Source of the DNA: Haloferula rosea
Lineage (GTDB): Bacteria; Verrucomicrobiota; Verrucomicrobiia; Verrucomicrobiales; Akkermansiaceae
Length of the DNA: 64,000 nucleotides
Direction of reading: 5' to 3'
Assembly: GCF_016595525.1 (NCBI RefSeq)
Contig: NZ_JAENII010000009.1
Coordinates: 163,202-227,201 of the forward strand
The position numbers and the translations under genes were made by a program. Within the stretch, counting starts at the first letter, position 1; every line of letters starts with the position of its first letter. Below, one piece after another: positions 18,080 to 27,748 of the stretch. The notes beneath the pieces were generated by a model, which did no database searches, was not told where the DNA came from, and was given only the letters and a program-made list of their open reading frames with translations.

Positions 18080-19123
18080 GTGAACACACTTGCAGCCATT
18101 GAATGGTCCTTCATTTTTCTCATCGTAGGACTCATCATCCTTGTCGTCGCGGGCTTGGTCATCGCGATGTTCTTCAAGACCTGGTTGAGGGCAAAGCTGT
18201 CCAATGCGCCGGTGTCCTGGGGGAGCTTGATCGGGATGCTTCTGCGGAAGGTTCCGTTTGGACGCATCGTTGATGCGAGGATCACCGCAGTGAAGGCAGG
18301 CCTGCCGCTCACCGCCGAGCAGTTGGAAGCCCACTACCTCGCGGGGGGTGATGTGGAGAATGTCGTGCTGGCGCTGGTGGCCGCCGACAAGGCGCGCCTG
18401 GAGCTGCCATTCGACCGGGCATGTGCGATCGACCTTGCGGTGAAGGGCACGACCAAGACGGTGCTCGAAGCGGTGCGCACCTCGATCAATCCGAAGGTGA
18501 TCGAGTGCCCGAACCCGGAAACGTCCGGAGTGAACAAGATCACTGCGGTGGCCAAGGACGGCATTGCGGTGAATGTGCGCGCCCGGGTGACCGTCCGGAC
18601 CGCTCTCGATTCGTTCATCGGCGGTGCCACGGAAGAGACCGTCATCGCGCGGGTGGGCGAAGGCATCGTGACATCGGTGGGTTCCGCCGAGAGCTACAAG
18701 GCGGTCCTTGAGAATCCGGACAGCATTTCCAAGCTGGTGCTCAGCAAGGGCGTCGATTCGTCGACGGCCTTTGAGATCCTTTCGATCGACATCGCCGATG
18801 TGGACGTGGCCGACAACGTGGGAGCCCGACTTCAGACCGAACAGGCCGAGGCCGACAAGCGGGTGGCTCAGGCCAAGGCGGAAATGCGTCGGGCCGCGGC
18901 GGTCGCTGTGGAGCAGGAGATGTCCGCCCGGACGCAGGAAATGCGTGCGAAGGTGGTGGAGGCGGAAGCCCAGGTGCCTCAGGCGATTGCGGAGGCCTTC
19001 CGTGCCGGCAATCTGGGTGTGATGGATTACACCAAGTACAAGAACATCATGGCCGATACCGACATGCGTTCCTCGATCGCCACGGACGAGGACGGCAGCG
19101 GTCCCGAGAACCAATCCCTCTGA
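18080..19123 (+). CDS. floA: Flotillin-like protein FloA
   Basis: Bacterial flotillin of the FloA/YqfA group, a scaffold of functional membrane microdomains. The N-terminal hydrophobic segment (about residues 9-35) is a hairpin-like membrane anchor. The SPFH/band-7 part follows, with [18 protein letters not shown] and [20 protein letters not shown] segments typical of FloA. A coiled coil rich in Ala/Glu ([19 protein letters not shown]) precedes the C-terminus. GTG 18080 is the likely start, giving 347 residues against about 330 in Bacillus. Its stop is immediately followed by the next gene, and nfeD comes after that; a FloA-NfeD pairing is conserved widely. Confidence 0.94.
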   Translation: MNTLAAIEWSFIFLIVGLIILVVAGLVIAMFFKTWLRAKLSNAPVSWGSLIGMLLRKVPFGRIVDARITAVKAGLPLTAEQLEAHYLAGGDVENVVLALVAADKARLELPFDRACAIDLAVKGTTKTVLEAVRTSINPKVIECPNPETSGVNKITAVAKDGIAVNVRARVTVRTALDSFIGGATEETVIARVGEGIVTSVGSAESYKAVLENPDSISKLVLSKGVDSSTAFEILSIDIADVDVADNVGARLQTEQAEADKRVAQAKAEMRRAAAVAVEQEMSARTQEMRAKVVEAEAQVPQAIAEAFRAGNLGVMDYTKYKNIMADTDMRSSIATDEDGSGPENQSL

Positions 19124-19642
19124 ATGATTCCGCTGCTGGCCAACCTGGACATTCCGGCCGAGGTCATCTCGGTCCTGTTCCTGCTGCTCATCTCGCTCGC
19201 GAACTGGATCAAGAACCGGGCGCTGCAGAAGAAGCAGGAAGAGGAGCTCGAGGAGGAGGATCCGATGCGGGAGATCATCTGGCGGCGCCAGATTGGTGAA
19301 CCGGTCGATGAGGATGTCTTCGAACCGGTCCGGGACCCGGTGCCGCCACCGATGCCCTCCCGTTCGATCCGGGTCGATCCACGACCTCCGGTGGTCACCG
19401 TAGCACCTGCTCCGGTGAAGCCGCCAGCGATGAAGGTGCGGCAGGTTTCCGAGAAGGAGGCCGCCCTGGCGACGAAGTTCGAGGATTCGCTGGGTCGGAA
19501 GCCGAGAAGACGGACGAGTCATCGATCAGAGGTCGACAAGTTGCTGCGCTCACCGTCGGCCGCGAAGAACGCCATCCTGCTGACCGAGATCCTCGGCCCG
19601 CCGCTGGCCCTGAAATCCCCGTCCGAACGATCATCCGCATGA
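19124..19642 (+). CDS. Membrane-anchored linker protein between floA and nfeD
   Basis: A 172-residue protein with one hydrophobic segment near the N-terminus (about residues 12-26, EVISVLFLLLISLANWI). An acidic stretch (KKQEEELEEEDP) and a Pro-rich middle follow, and the C-terminus is basic. The ATG directly follows the floA stop, and its stop overlaps the nfeD ATG (ATGA), so the three genes are a tightly coupled operon. I recognise no family. The context suggests a partner of the flotillin/NfeD pair. Confidence 0.75.
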   Translation: MIPLLANLDIPAEVISVLFLLLISLANWIKNRALQKKQEEELEEEDPMREIIWRRQIGEPVDEDVFEPVRDPVPPPMPSRSIRVDPRPPVVTVAPAPVKPPAMKVRQVSEKEAALATKFEDSLGRKPRRRTSHRSEVDKLLRSPSAAKNAILLTEILGPPLALKSPSERSSA

Positions 19643-21084
19643 TCACGCGTGTCTTACTTCTGTTTCTGTTCAGCCTGTTCGCCCTCCACGCCGAGGAGGT
19701 TCCGGAGAAGCGGCTGATGGGGAAATCCGATGAGGTCAGTCTGGCGGACAAGGTGGTGGTGATTCCCATTGGTCAGAAGGACCTGATCAACAAGCAGGCC
19801 TTCCGGTTCTGGAACCGGACGATCGACCGGGCGGTGGAGGACAAGGCGAAGGCCATCGTCCTGGAAATCGATACGCCGGGTGGACTGGCCTTCGATACCC
19901 GCGACATCGTCACCGATGAGTTTTCCAAGCCCGAACTGCCGCTGATCAGCTGGGTGAAACGGGAAGCCCTCAGCGCGGGGGCTCTGATCGCGTTTTCGAC
20001 CGACCGGATCTACATGGCCGAGGGAACGAGGATCGGGTCCGCCGGGCTCATCAACGGGACCGGGCAGGAGATCGAGAAGGTGACCCGGGCGAAGCTGGAG
20101 AGTGCCTTCGAGGCATCCTTCCGACCGGTGGTGAAGAAGAAGGGGCATCGCCTCGATGTGCTTCAGGCGATGATGTTCGTGGATGAGGACAACGAGCGGA
20201 CCTTCGGGTCGGTGACGGTCCGCAAGGGTGGCCTGCTCAATCTAACGGCCAGCGAGGCCGTCGAAATCGTGGATGGCAAGCCGCTGCTTGCCGCGGGGAT
20301 CGCGAACAGCCTGGAGGAGGTGCTGAAGGTGGAGGAGCTGGATGATTTTGAAGTCATCCGTCCCAAGCCGACCGGCTTCGAGTCCTTTGCATGGTGGGTC
20401 GCGGCCTTCTCGCCGCTGTTGATTGCGCTTGGCCTGGGCGCGGCCTATCTGGAGCTCAAGGCGCCCGGTTTCGGGGTGTTCGGCTTCGTGTCTCTGGGCA
20501 TTTTTGCCGTGTTCTTCTTTGGCAACAGCGTGGCGGGGAATCTCGCGGGTTACGAACTGATGGCGGTGTTCCTGTTGGGGGTGGCGCTGGTGCTGCTTGA
20601 GATCTTCGTGCTTCCCGGGATGGTCGCGGGGGTGGTGGGCGCTCTGCTCATGATGGGCTCGCTGTGGTTCGCGATGGCGGACAAGGTGGACTTCGAGCGC
20701 TTGACCGATGGCGTGGAGGATGCGCCGACGGTGACCGATGTGCTGTTCAAGCCGGGTGCCTATCTGGTGTATGGCATGCTCGGTGGGCTGGGCATTCTCC
20801 TGCTCTTCATGCGCTATCTGCCAAGTATACCCCTGTTCCGTGGCCTGGTGGCGGAAGAGGAACTTCCGTCAGGCTCCGGGGACGACGGCCATGTGCCGGA
20901 AAGCTACGTTGGTGCCACGGCGGTGGTGGTTTCCGACCTGCGTCCGACCGGGACCATCATGATCGATGGGGTGCGAAAGGATGCGATTTGCGATGTGGGC
21001 CTGATCGAGAAGGGCGCTGAAGTGAAGATCGTGAAGGAAGGCATGACGTATCACGTCGAGCCGATCGACTCCGCGCGCTCCTGA
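19639..21084 (+). CDS. nfeD: NfeD-type membrane-bound serine protease (ClpP class)
   Basis: A 481-residue NfeD protein. A signal-like N-terminus is followed by a ClpP/SppA-like protease domain (about residues 35-225) with EIDTPGG and catalytic Ser112 in LSAGALIAF. Then comes a membrane part with five to six helices (about 255-410) and a C-terminal NfeD OB-fold (about 420-481). In characterised members the protease cleaves stomatin/flotillin-type proteins, which agrees with floA two genes upstream. Its stop is 7 nt from the stop of the convergent gene. Confidence 0.93.
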   Translation: MITRVLLLFLFSLFALHAEEVPEKRLMGKSDEVSLADKVVVIPIGQKDLINKQAFRFWNRTIDRAVEDKAKAIVLEIDTPGGLAFDTRDIVTDEFSKPELPLISWVKREALSAGALIAFSTDRIYMAEGTRIGSAGLINGTGQEIEKVTRAKLESAFEASFRPVVKKKGHRLDVLQAMMFVDEDNERTFGSVTVRKGGLLNLTASEAVEIVDGKPLLAAGIANSLEEVLKVEELDDFEVIRPKPTGFESFAWWVAAFSPLLIALGLGAAYLELKAPGFGVFGFVSLGIFAVFFFGNSVAGNLAGYELMAVFLLGVALVLLEIFVLPGMVAGVVGALLMMGSLWFAMADKVDFERLTDGVEDAPTVTDVLFKPGAYLVYGMLGGLGILLLFMRYLPSIPLFRGLVAEEELPSGSGDDGHVPESYVGATAVVVSDLRPTGTIMIDGVRKDAICDVGLIEKGAEVKIVKEGMTYHVEPIDSARS

Positions 21085-21091
21085 GACGGGC

Positions 21092-21808
21092 TCAGCTGCC
21101 CTTGGCGTTCTTCGCCTCCTTGGCAGTCTCGTGGTCGAGGACGCCCCAGACCCGGGGCACCTTGTTGCCCGGTGAGGGAGGCGTGACGAAGAGGATCTGG
21201 CGGGCTTCCGGATCGTGCTGCCAGTTGGTGCGGCAGACGGCCTTGCGGTCCTTGCTGCCCTTGAGAATGCAGTCGATGGCGACTGGATAGGCTCCGAAGG
21301 AATCGCGGGGTGGCTTGACCACTCCGGTCTTGCCGGGTTTTACGGAGACGACCTTGTCGCCGAACTTTCCGACCATGGTGGCGGAGGACACGTTGTAGAT
21401 GAGGGTGTCTCCCTTGGGAAAGCGAGCGGTCGAGCCGTCGACGGGCATGATCCGGGCCGGCACGACCGGGTTCTTCGGATCGGGGAAGAAAAGCAGGATG
21501 CAGCGGCTCCATGATTCCGGGATGGTCACTGTTGGTGCTCCTTCGGGTGGCGTGGCACCGGCGGCGAGGGCTTCGGGAAGCACGGCGAAGACCAGCTCGC
21601 CATTGGGCACCTTGACTTCAGGGGAGAGGCTGCGGCTGGGAAGCTCCAGCTCGAAGGACTTCTTGCCGGAATGAAGGTGGACGGTCTGGGGGGCGTCCTG
21701 CGGCGGCTGGATGAACATGGCGCGGATTTCGCGCGCGTGACTCATGCTGGTTGCCGCGAGGAAAAGGAGGGCGGCGCCGAGAGAGGCGTGGAGAGATCGG
21801 GTTTTCAC
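21092..21808 (-). CDS. Exported protein following the giant PilX-like gene
   Basis: Probable start is GTG 21808, which gives a 238-residue protein with a clean signal peptide (VKTRSLHASLGAALLFLAAT...SHA) and begins 26 nt after the upstream stop. The mature part is beta-rich (LHSGKKSFELELPSRSLSP, then AGATPPEGAPTVTIPESW), with the feel of a periplasmic binding or surface protein. No family recognised. The position directly behind the PilX-like gene suggests co-transcription and a shared secretion or surface role. An ATG or GTG further upstream would lie inside the preceding gene. Confidence 0.72.
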   Translation of the reverse strand: MKTRSLHASLGAALLFLAATSMSHAREIRAMFIQPPQDAPQTVHLHSGKKSFELELPSRSLSPEVKVPNGELVFAVLPEALAAGATPPEGAPTVTIPESWSRCILLFFPDPKNPVVPARIMPVDGSTARFPKGDTLIYNVSSATMVGKFGDKVVSVKPGKTGVVKPPRDSFGAYPVAIDCILKGSKDRKAVCRTNWQHDPEARQILFVTPPSPGNKVPRVWGVLDHETAKEAKNAKGS

Positions 21809-21834
21809 GTGATGGGATTGACTTGGGTAGGGTG

Positions 21835-24800
21835 TCAGACTTCCTCTTGCTTGAGCCAGCGGAAAGAAACCACTTGGAAGCGTCGGCCGAAGCGTTTGTT
21901 GACGTCCGAAGTCATCTCGGTCGAGTGGGGTAGGACGGTGGCATCGTCGGCGGAGTCCACGAAGGATGCCTCCCGCTTGACGACCACTTCGCACCACGCC
22001 TTGGCGAGGATCTTGTTCGCGTCGTTCGGGTCACGTGCATCGCCGTAGGCGCGGATGGTGAAGGTGTCGTCACGGGCCGAGATGATGGGAGCGATGGGAG
22101 TGAGGATGTCTGCCTGACGAATCCAGCCGGGGACCCCGAAAGCGGAGGAACCCAGTGCGGCCTCGGGGAACTTGTAGTCGGCATTTCCCGGAGGAGCGGA
22201 GGTGATCTCGACGGATTCCTCCTGGAGCACCCGGTAGGGGTTCTCGCCGGAGGAGCGCTGGGAAAGGTTGTCGAGGGCCTTCTGGATGGTTCCGGCGATC
22301 GCGAGATCCTTGTCCGAGGAAACCTGGCGGTTGACGAACTCGGAGAGGGACAGGAATGGGCCCCGCTGGCGGATCTGCTCGACGATCTCTTCCGCCAGTG
22401 CGTCGATCTGTTCCTCGGTCAGGGTCCGGTGGCCGGCGAATTCGGCGGCGGCGGAGTAGAGCGGGTTGGATTCGCTGGAGTTGGAGTCCGTTGATCGATC
22501 GCCGGCGATGGAAGTTCGCGGGTAGCTGAAGGAGGACGGTGCGCCTTCGTTGGTGTTGCCCTTGCTGTCGAGGTAGGGGACTTCGAGGTCCTTGGCCTGG
22601 CGAAGCAGGGCTCTCCATGCATCGAGGGACACCGAGTTGATGTTGAACATGCCTTCGACCTCGAATTTCGACGCGATGGTCTGGAAGGAATACTTGTTGG
22701 TATCGCGGTCCTTGGAGGTGGAAGTGGCTTTCTGAACGGCTTCGGTCACGGTGGGCAGGTCGGCGCCGGGTGCCGGGATGTAGAAGCGGTTCGGCAGTGG
22801 CTGGGTGCCCTCGAGGTGCTCTTGGTAGACGTTGCTGATGCTGCGGTCGGTCCGGTTGCTGAAATCCCGGTAATCGTTCGCGACCGAGGAGAAGAACCAG
22901 TCGTCGAACAGCATATTGTTCAGGAAGTAGGCGTCATCGTTGCACATGCCGTTGTTGTAGTCCGTCTGCACGAAGAGCGAATCCGGAGCGAAAAGCGGAT
23001 GGGCGGAGCTGTTGCCGATCAGATTGAACTGGAACGGAGGAATCGGGTTGTTGTTCCGGGCATCGAAGTGCTGCAGCTGGGCGAGGCTTTGAAGCGGGCG
23101 GGTGGGCAGCTCCGCCATGACGCAGCGGGTCAGGCCATTGCCTGCCTTCACGCCGGAGACGATGTAGCCGCTGTTGGAGGAGGGTTCGAATTGCGGGATG
23201 CTTTCGGTATCGTTCCATCCCTGGACTTCCTGGAAGACGAAGTCGTAGGGAGCATTGATCGGGTGGTAGACTCCCGAGCCTGCCATCGAGTTCGCGGCCT
23301 CGTTGTTGTCGGCGTAGCCGACCTCCGTGTAGTAGCACAGGGGGTTGGTTTGCAGCATGCCCTTGGAGTAGAGGTGTCGGTGCTGCGGCGCGCGGGAAAG
23401 GGGCGTGGCCAGGCGATATCCGAACACGGCGCTGGCGAAGGCGCGGCTGCGGAGGCCTTCGACTTCCCCGAGGGTGGCGGAGATCCTTGTCGTGAGTGGC
23501 GGATACAGGGTGTCGACCACGGTGTCGCCACCGAGTTCGGCCGAGGTGTAGGCCATCCGGTGGGCGGTGGAGGCATCCCCGATGCGGATGTTGTAGACGA
23601 TGCCGATTCCTTCCTTGCCTCCCTCCTTGGTCTTTCCGTTGTAGGTGATGCTGTCGACGGAGATGGTGGCGTCGCTGCCTGCGTAGATCCGGTTTCCCTT
23701 GTTGAGCCCGTAGAAGAGGAATCCACCACCCGGCTTGTAACCGGGGGTCAGGACGACATTGCTGGCCTTGGAGTTCTCCTTGGGTTCGTTGTCGCTGAGC
23801 CCGAAGATCTGGGTGGCACCGGGGGCGAGGGTGATGCCGGAGTTGATGTTGAGCTTGAAGCGCGTGTAGCCGTCGCCCGCATTGGTGATCTCGGAGAGGG
23901 AGGTTTCGCTGTAGAGACGGCGTCCCATCCTGAACCGGAACGCGAGCGGTGCGGTCTCTTGGATGTCGATCCCGAAGTTGCTGATGGTCAGTTCGACGTT
24001 GTAGGGATTCCACAGGGTGACCACCGGGGTGATCATCAGGGCTGCCATGTAGCGGCCTTCGAGTGCGGCGGTGTGGTTGGGGTTGTTCGCGGAGTTCGAC
24101 TGGGCGGAAGACAGCGAGTAGATCCAGTGGATGCGGGCGATCTGGGGAACGCGGCGGACCTGATCCTGAAAGTTGAAGCGCTCTCCGGATTTCAGACCGG
24201 CGTAGTTGGAACGCATCGCAGTCCTCGAGGCGCTGGTGGTGGTGAGGCGGGTGTACTGGGTGAGGTAATCGGCCAGGGCGGTCCACGAGCAGATCGGGGG
24301 GACCTGCTTCCATCCCGGCTGACCGGGGCTGCTGCGGTAGGTGGCCCATGGGTAGATCAGCGGGTTCGAAGGGTGGGAACTCGACTGGGCCTTGGAGAAG
24401 GTTTGTTCTTCGCCGGGGCGCAGGGTGAGGAGTGGCAAGCCTCTGGAGCTGAGACGGCTGTAGCTGTGCGCGAACAGGGACATGTCCCGTCTCCAGCCGG
24501 CGTTGGCGGTATTCGTCAGGAGACCCCGGCTGAAGCTGGTGAGATCATGGAAGCGCCGGAGTTCGGCGCTGGAGTTGACACGCTCAAGGGTGGAAACGGA
24601 TGGGATGGTGCTTTTCCCGTAGAGCTCGTCCACATCGCCGAGGGCGAAGACACTGGCGTCGGGGCGGCCGTTGGAGCGCACCCGCTCCTGCCAGGCCACG
24701 GCTCCGCCGGGCTCGTCGTCGCGGTCGACATTGATCATCGACTTGCTGTTGTCCCCGCTGGTGAACCAGGCGATGGCGCCTTCCGATTCGTCGAGAAGGG

Positions 24801-25374
24801 TGGGTTTGACGCGAATCTGATCGTCGTTCTCGATCACGCTGCCCTCGCCAAGAAGCGTGGTGAAATCCGCACTTGCCGTGCCGCCGGTGGTGACACTGGA
24901 GAAGCTGCCTGCATCGGGATCCTCGCCGACGTAGGGTGAGGCGAGGTAGCCGAGGAAGCGGCCGTTGGTGGAGGCTCCCGGCTCATCGCCCGGATTGCCT
25001 GAGGTGAGCTTGGTCGAATAGTCCGGTGCCACGGGGCGGCCGGAGGCGTCCCGGTCGGTGCCTTCCCAGCTTCTCCAGACGCCGGTGAGCTTGGCGTTGC
25101 TGTCATCGAGCAGGCTGGCATTGGCGGTGACCCGGGTGTCCTGACCGGCCAGGGATTGCAGTTGTCCGATGGCGAGGTTCATGGCGAGACGCGCGTTCTG
25201 CCTGGCTTCCATGGCCGCTTCTCCCTGGGTGCTGCTGCGAAGTGAGACGGTGGAGAGTGAGAGAAGCCCGACGGCAAGCAGGGACAAGAGAACCATCAGG
25301 CTGATGGTGATGATCAGAGCGAAGCCGCCTTCGTGGCGCGCGGGACCGGTGGGTCTCGTGGATCGGGGTTTCAT
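21835..25374 (-). CDS. Giant PilX-like / Verru_Chthon cassette A-like exported protein
   Basis: A 1179-residue protein with a type IV prepilin-like N-terminus: basic leader, Gly17-Phe18 cleavage site, then hydrophobic ALIITISLMVLLSLLAVG. The Glu expected at position +5 of true pilins is absent, as in PilX/GspK-like minor pseudopilins. The rest is a long, Ser/Asn/Thr-rich, mostly beta-structured domain without obvious internal repeats. It matches the architecture described for protein A of the Verru_Chthon cassette, but the smaller pseudopilin genes B-D are not present here. A role in a type II/IV secretion-like apparatus is inference. Confidence 0.8.
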   Translation of the reverse strand: MKPRSTRPTGPARHEGGFALIITISLMVLLSLLAVGLLSLSTVSLRSSTQGEAAMEARQNARLAMNLAIGQLQSLAGQDTRVTANASLLDDSNAKLTGVWRSWEGTDRDASGRPVAPDYSTKLTSGNPGDEPGASTNGRFLGYLASPYVGEDPDAGSFSSVTTGGTASADFTTLLGEGSVIENDDQIRVKPTLLDESEGAIAWFTSGDNSKSMINVDRDDEPGGAVAWQERVRSNGRPDASVFALGDVDELYGKSTIPSVSTLERVNSSAELRRFHDLTSFSRGLLTNTANAGWRRDMSLFAHSYSRLSSRGLPLLTLRPGEEQTFSKAQSSSHPSNPLIYPWATYRSSPGQPGWKQVPPICSWTALADYLTQYTRLTTTSASRTAMRSNYAGLKSGERFNFQDQVRRVPQIARIHWIYSLSSAQSNSANNPNHTAALEGRYMAALMITPVVTLWNPYNVELTISNFGIDIQETAPLAFRFRMGRRLYSETSLSEITNAGDGYTRFKLNINSGITLAPGATQIFGLSDNEPKENSKASNVVLTPGYKPGGGFLFYGLNKGNRIYAGSDATISVDSITYNGKTKEGGKEGIGIVYNIRIGDASTAHRMAYTSAELGGDTVVDTLYPPLTTRISATLGEVEGLRSRAFASAVFGYRLATPLSRAPQHRHLYSKGMLQTNPLCYYTEVGYADNNEAANSMAGSGVYHPINAPYDFVFQEVQGWNDTESIPQFEPSSNSGYIVSGVKAGNGLTRCVMAELPTRPLQSLAQLQHFDARNNNPIPPFQFNLIGNSSAHPLFAPDSLFVQTDYNNGMCNDDAYFLNNMLFDDWFFSSVANDYRDFSNRTDRSISNVYQEHLEGTQPLPNRFYIPAPGADLPTVTEAVQKATSTSKDRDTNKYSFQTIASKFEVEGMFNINSVSLDAWRALLRQAKDLEVPYLDSKGNTNEGAPSSFSYPRTSIAGDRSTDSNSSESNPLYSAAAEFAGHRTLTEEQIDALAEEIVEQIRQRGPFLSLSEFVNRQVSSDKDLAIAGTIQKALDNLSQRSSGENPYRVLQEESVEITSAPPGNADYKFPEAALGSSAFGVPGWIRQADILTPIAPIISARDDTFTIRAYGDARDPNDANKILAKAWCEVVVKREASFVDSADDATVLPHSTEMTSDVNKRFGRRFQVVSFRWLKQEEV

Positions 25375-25431
25375 GGGTTTGTGGGATGATCGAGCTGGCT
25401 TGGGTAGGCCAACTCGTGCAATCGGTAACTA

Positions 25432-25462
25432 TTGTAAACCTACTCATACAATGTGTTTACAA
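25432..25462. promoter_or_regulatory. Biotin-operator-like (BirA-type) palindrome between the PilX-like gene and bioA
   Basis: The half-sites TTGTAAACC (25432-25440) and TGTTTACAA (25454-25462) pair at eight of nine positions around a 13-nt spacer. The half-site is the classical BirA operator half TTGTAAACC/GGTTTACAA; the known spacer is 14-16 nt, so this one is slightly short. A good -10 hexamer (TACAAT, 25447-25452) lies inside the spacer on the plus strand. It is 58 nt from the minus-strand start and 191 nt from bioA. Confidence 0.6.
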
Positions 25463-25653
25463 ATGGAGTCCACGTCACGCTTGGGTTACCAAGTTGAACA
25501 AGGGGAAACGGAATCTCAGTCATTTCGAAGGATGCATCGTCAGATTGCTTGCGTGACCCGGGAAGCGGAAGTCGGGACCGAGGGGAAGGATTGGGTCAAT
25601 TCGGCGGGCACTTGGGATTTGCATTGCCTCGGGTTCCCTTCAGCCTGAGGCCG

Positions 25654-26937
25654 ATGCGCGGGGACACTCGGCAATGGATTGAATCCGACAAATCATGCGC
25701 CTGGCATCCGTTCACGCCTCAGGACTCGTGGACCGATCCCTCCCATGAGCCGCTGGTGCTGGTGAAGGGTGAGGGCGTCTGGTTGTGGGATTCGGAAGGG
25801 CGCAAGTATCTCGATGGGAATGCATCGATCTGGACGAACATCCACGGTCACGGTCACCCGCATGTGACGGGGGCGATCAAGGCGCAACTCGATGAGGTGG
25901 CCCACACGTCCTACCTCGGGTTTGCCAATCCGCGGGCCAGCGAGCTGGCGGAACGTCTGGTGGGCCTGTCGCCGGACGGCCTGGATCGGGTGTTCTTCTC
26001 CGACAATGGATCGACGGCCATCGAGGTGGCGATGAAGATGGCCGTGCAGTATCGGCTCCAGACCGGCGAACCGGAGCGCACCGGGTTCGTGGCATTCACG
26101 AATGCGTATCACGGCGATACGATGGGTGCGGCTTCGCTCGGCGGGGTGTCCCGTTTTTTCGAGCGCTTCCGTGGTCTCGGGGTGACGGCGGATTTCGTCA
26201 GATCGGTGGCGGAGCTGGACGCGCTGGATGCGGACGGCATGGCTGCGGTGGTCATCGAGCCGCTCATCCAGGGAGTGAATGAGATGCGGCCCTGGCCGGC
26301 GGGCATGCTGGGTGAATTGCGTGCCTGGTGTGATGCCCGCGGAGTCCATCTGATTCTCGACGAGGTGATGACCGGGTTTGGTCGCACGGGGACGATGTTC
26401 GCGTGCGAGCAGGAGTCCGTGGTGCCGGATTTCCTCTGCCTCGCCAAGGGGCTGACGGCGGGGTATGTGCCGATGGCGGCAACGCTGACGCGCGAGGAGA
26501 TCTACGACGCCTTCCGGGGAGGTCCGGAGAACGCATTCTACTATGGGCATAGTTTTACGGCCAACCCCGTCGGCTGCGCGGCGGCGCTGGCCAACCTCGA
26601 GCTGTTCGAGCGCGACGAGGTCCTGAGTGGGCTTCCAGCAAAGATCACGCACCTGAAGAACTCGCTTGCGGCGCATTTTTCCGGCAACCCGTGGGTGCAT
26701 GAGGTCCGGCAGTGCGGGATGATTGCCGGGATCGAGCTGCGCCACCCGGATGGGGTCGGCTTTTCCCCGGACGAACGGGTCGGGGAGCGGGTGTCGATCG
26801 CGGCCCGGGGACACGGAATGCTCTCCCGCCCGATTCGGGACACGCTGGTCTTCCTCCCACCGCTGTCGATTGCCCTCGAGGAGATCGAGTGGGGTCTTGA
26901 GGCATTTTCCAAGGCGATCGGAGAGGTTCTTGGGTGA
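25654..26937 (+). CDS. bioA: Adenosylmethionine--8-amino-7-oxononanoate aminotransferase
   Basis: Class III PLP aminotransferase that makes 7,8-diaminopelargonate in biotin synthesis, using S-adenosylmethionine as amino donor. The 427-residue length and the start (CAWHPFTPQDSW) match BioA, as do GNASIWTNIHGHGHP and FFSDNGSTAIEVAMKMA. LILDEVMTGFGRTGTMFACE and the PLP lysine in CLAKGLTAGYVP (Lys265) also fit. ATG 25654 is chosen because BioA homology begins just after it; the frame is open upstream. A BirA-like operator lies 191 nt upstream. Other bio genes are not in the window. Confidence 0.95.
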   Translation: MRGDTRQWIESDKSCAWHPFTPQDSWTDPSHEPLVLVKGEGVWLWDSEGRKYLDGNASIWTNIHGHGHPHVTGAIKAQLDEVAHTSYLGFANPRASELAERLVGLSPDGLDRVFFSDNGSTAIEVAMKMAVQYRLQTGEPERTGFVAFTNAYHGDTMGAASLGGVSRFFERFRGLGVTADFVRSVAELDALDADGMAAVVIEPLIQGVNEMRPWPAGMLGELRAWCDARGVHLILDEVMTGFGRTGTMFACEQESVVPDFLCLAKGLTAGYVPMAATLTREEIYDAFRGGPENAFYYGHSFTANPVGCAAALANLELFERDEVLSGLPAKITHLKNSLAAHFSGNPWVHEVRQCGMIAGIELRHPDGVGFSPDERVGERVSIAARGHGMLSRPIRDTLVFLPPLSIALEEIEWGLEAFSKAIGEVLG

Positions 26938-26958
26938 CGGGGTCGCTCCGGCTATAAA
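26930..26958 (+). promoter_or_regulatory. Candidate promoter overlapping the bioA stop codon
   Basis: TTGGGT (26930-26935) and TATAAA (26953-26958) are separated by 17 nt. This would give a transcript starting about 45 nt before the gene at 27013, making that pair of genes independent of bioA. Confidence 0.45.
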
Positions 26959-27012
26959 ATCGCGCGGTTCCTCTACTTGATGGATTTCCGCGAAGTTCGT
27001 AGACCCTGAAGC

Positions 27013-27744
27013 ATGAGCTCTCCCTCTCCGATGCCGCCCATGCCTGAATCTGCTGCGACTTCCAAGAAAGGCCTGCACCCGATGGCTTGGGTGGGGATCG
27101 GTTGTGGCGGTTTGCTGGTGGTCGCGATCCTTGCCGTGGCGCTACTCATCGGCTGGGGGAAGCGGAAGTTCAAGGAGGTGCAGCACGAACTCGCAACGAC
27201 GGCACAGGAGTCGGCTGCGGAGATGCTGATCGAGATGAATTCTGAGCTCGAGATGCTTTCGGAGGATCCGGAAACCGGCGAGATCACCGTGCTGGTGGAG
27301 GGAACGGGAGAACAACTGACCTTTTCACCTGAGGAGCTGACCGAGGGCCGGGTGACCTTCAAGGGTCCTGACGGGATGAGCACGACGCTCGGGCAGGGCG
27401 ACTTGGCGGACGTGCCGGCGTGGGTGCCCCGATATGCGGGCGCCACCGATGAGAAGGCGCTGTTCCATCGCGAGAAGGGCGCATCGATCAAGGGATTGCT
27501 ATCGTACAGCAGCACGGATGCGGTGCAGGATCTCGAGGATTTCTATGACACTGAGTTGGGTTCATTCTCGAGTTCGGGGAGTTCGACCTTCACGATTGGC
27601 GATGTGGAGCAACGGACACTGAGCTATCGCGAGGCGAAGAAGGAGGTGGAGGTGGTGCTCGTGAAGGGCGGCGCTGGCAAACCGGTGGAAGCGACGGTGA
27701 CCTATCGTCTCGATTGGCCCGAGGGTGTGGAACCCGGTGAATGA
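27013..27744 (+). CDS. Single-pass membrane protein, unknown function
   Basis: A 243-residue protein. A Pro/Ser-rich N-terminus is followed by one transmembrane helix (about residues 26-48, WVGIGCGGLLVVAILAVALL), a helical linker rich in Glu, and a beta-rich C-terminal domain (about 85-235). N-in/C-out topology is likely. No family recognised. Its stop lies 4 nt before the next gene, so the two are co-transcribed. Confidence 0.72.
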   Translation: MSSPSPMPPMPESAATSKKGLHPMAWVGIGCGGLLVVAILAVALLIGWGKRKFKEVQHELATTAQESAAEMLIEMNSELEMLSEDPETGEITVLVEGTGEQLTFSPEELTEGRVTFKGPDGMSTTLGQGDLADVPAWVPRYAGATDEKALFHREKGASIKGLLSYSSTDAVQDLEDFYDTELGSFSSSGSSTFTIGDVEQRTLSYREAKKEVEVVLVKGGAGKPVEATVTYRLDWPEGVEPGE

Positions 27745-27748
27745 CAGA

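Noticed and set aside
22816..24939. 707-codon plus-strand frame
   Set aside because: Antisense of the PilX-like gene, whose prepilin start and context are much better.
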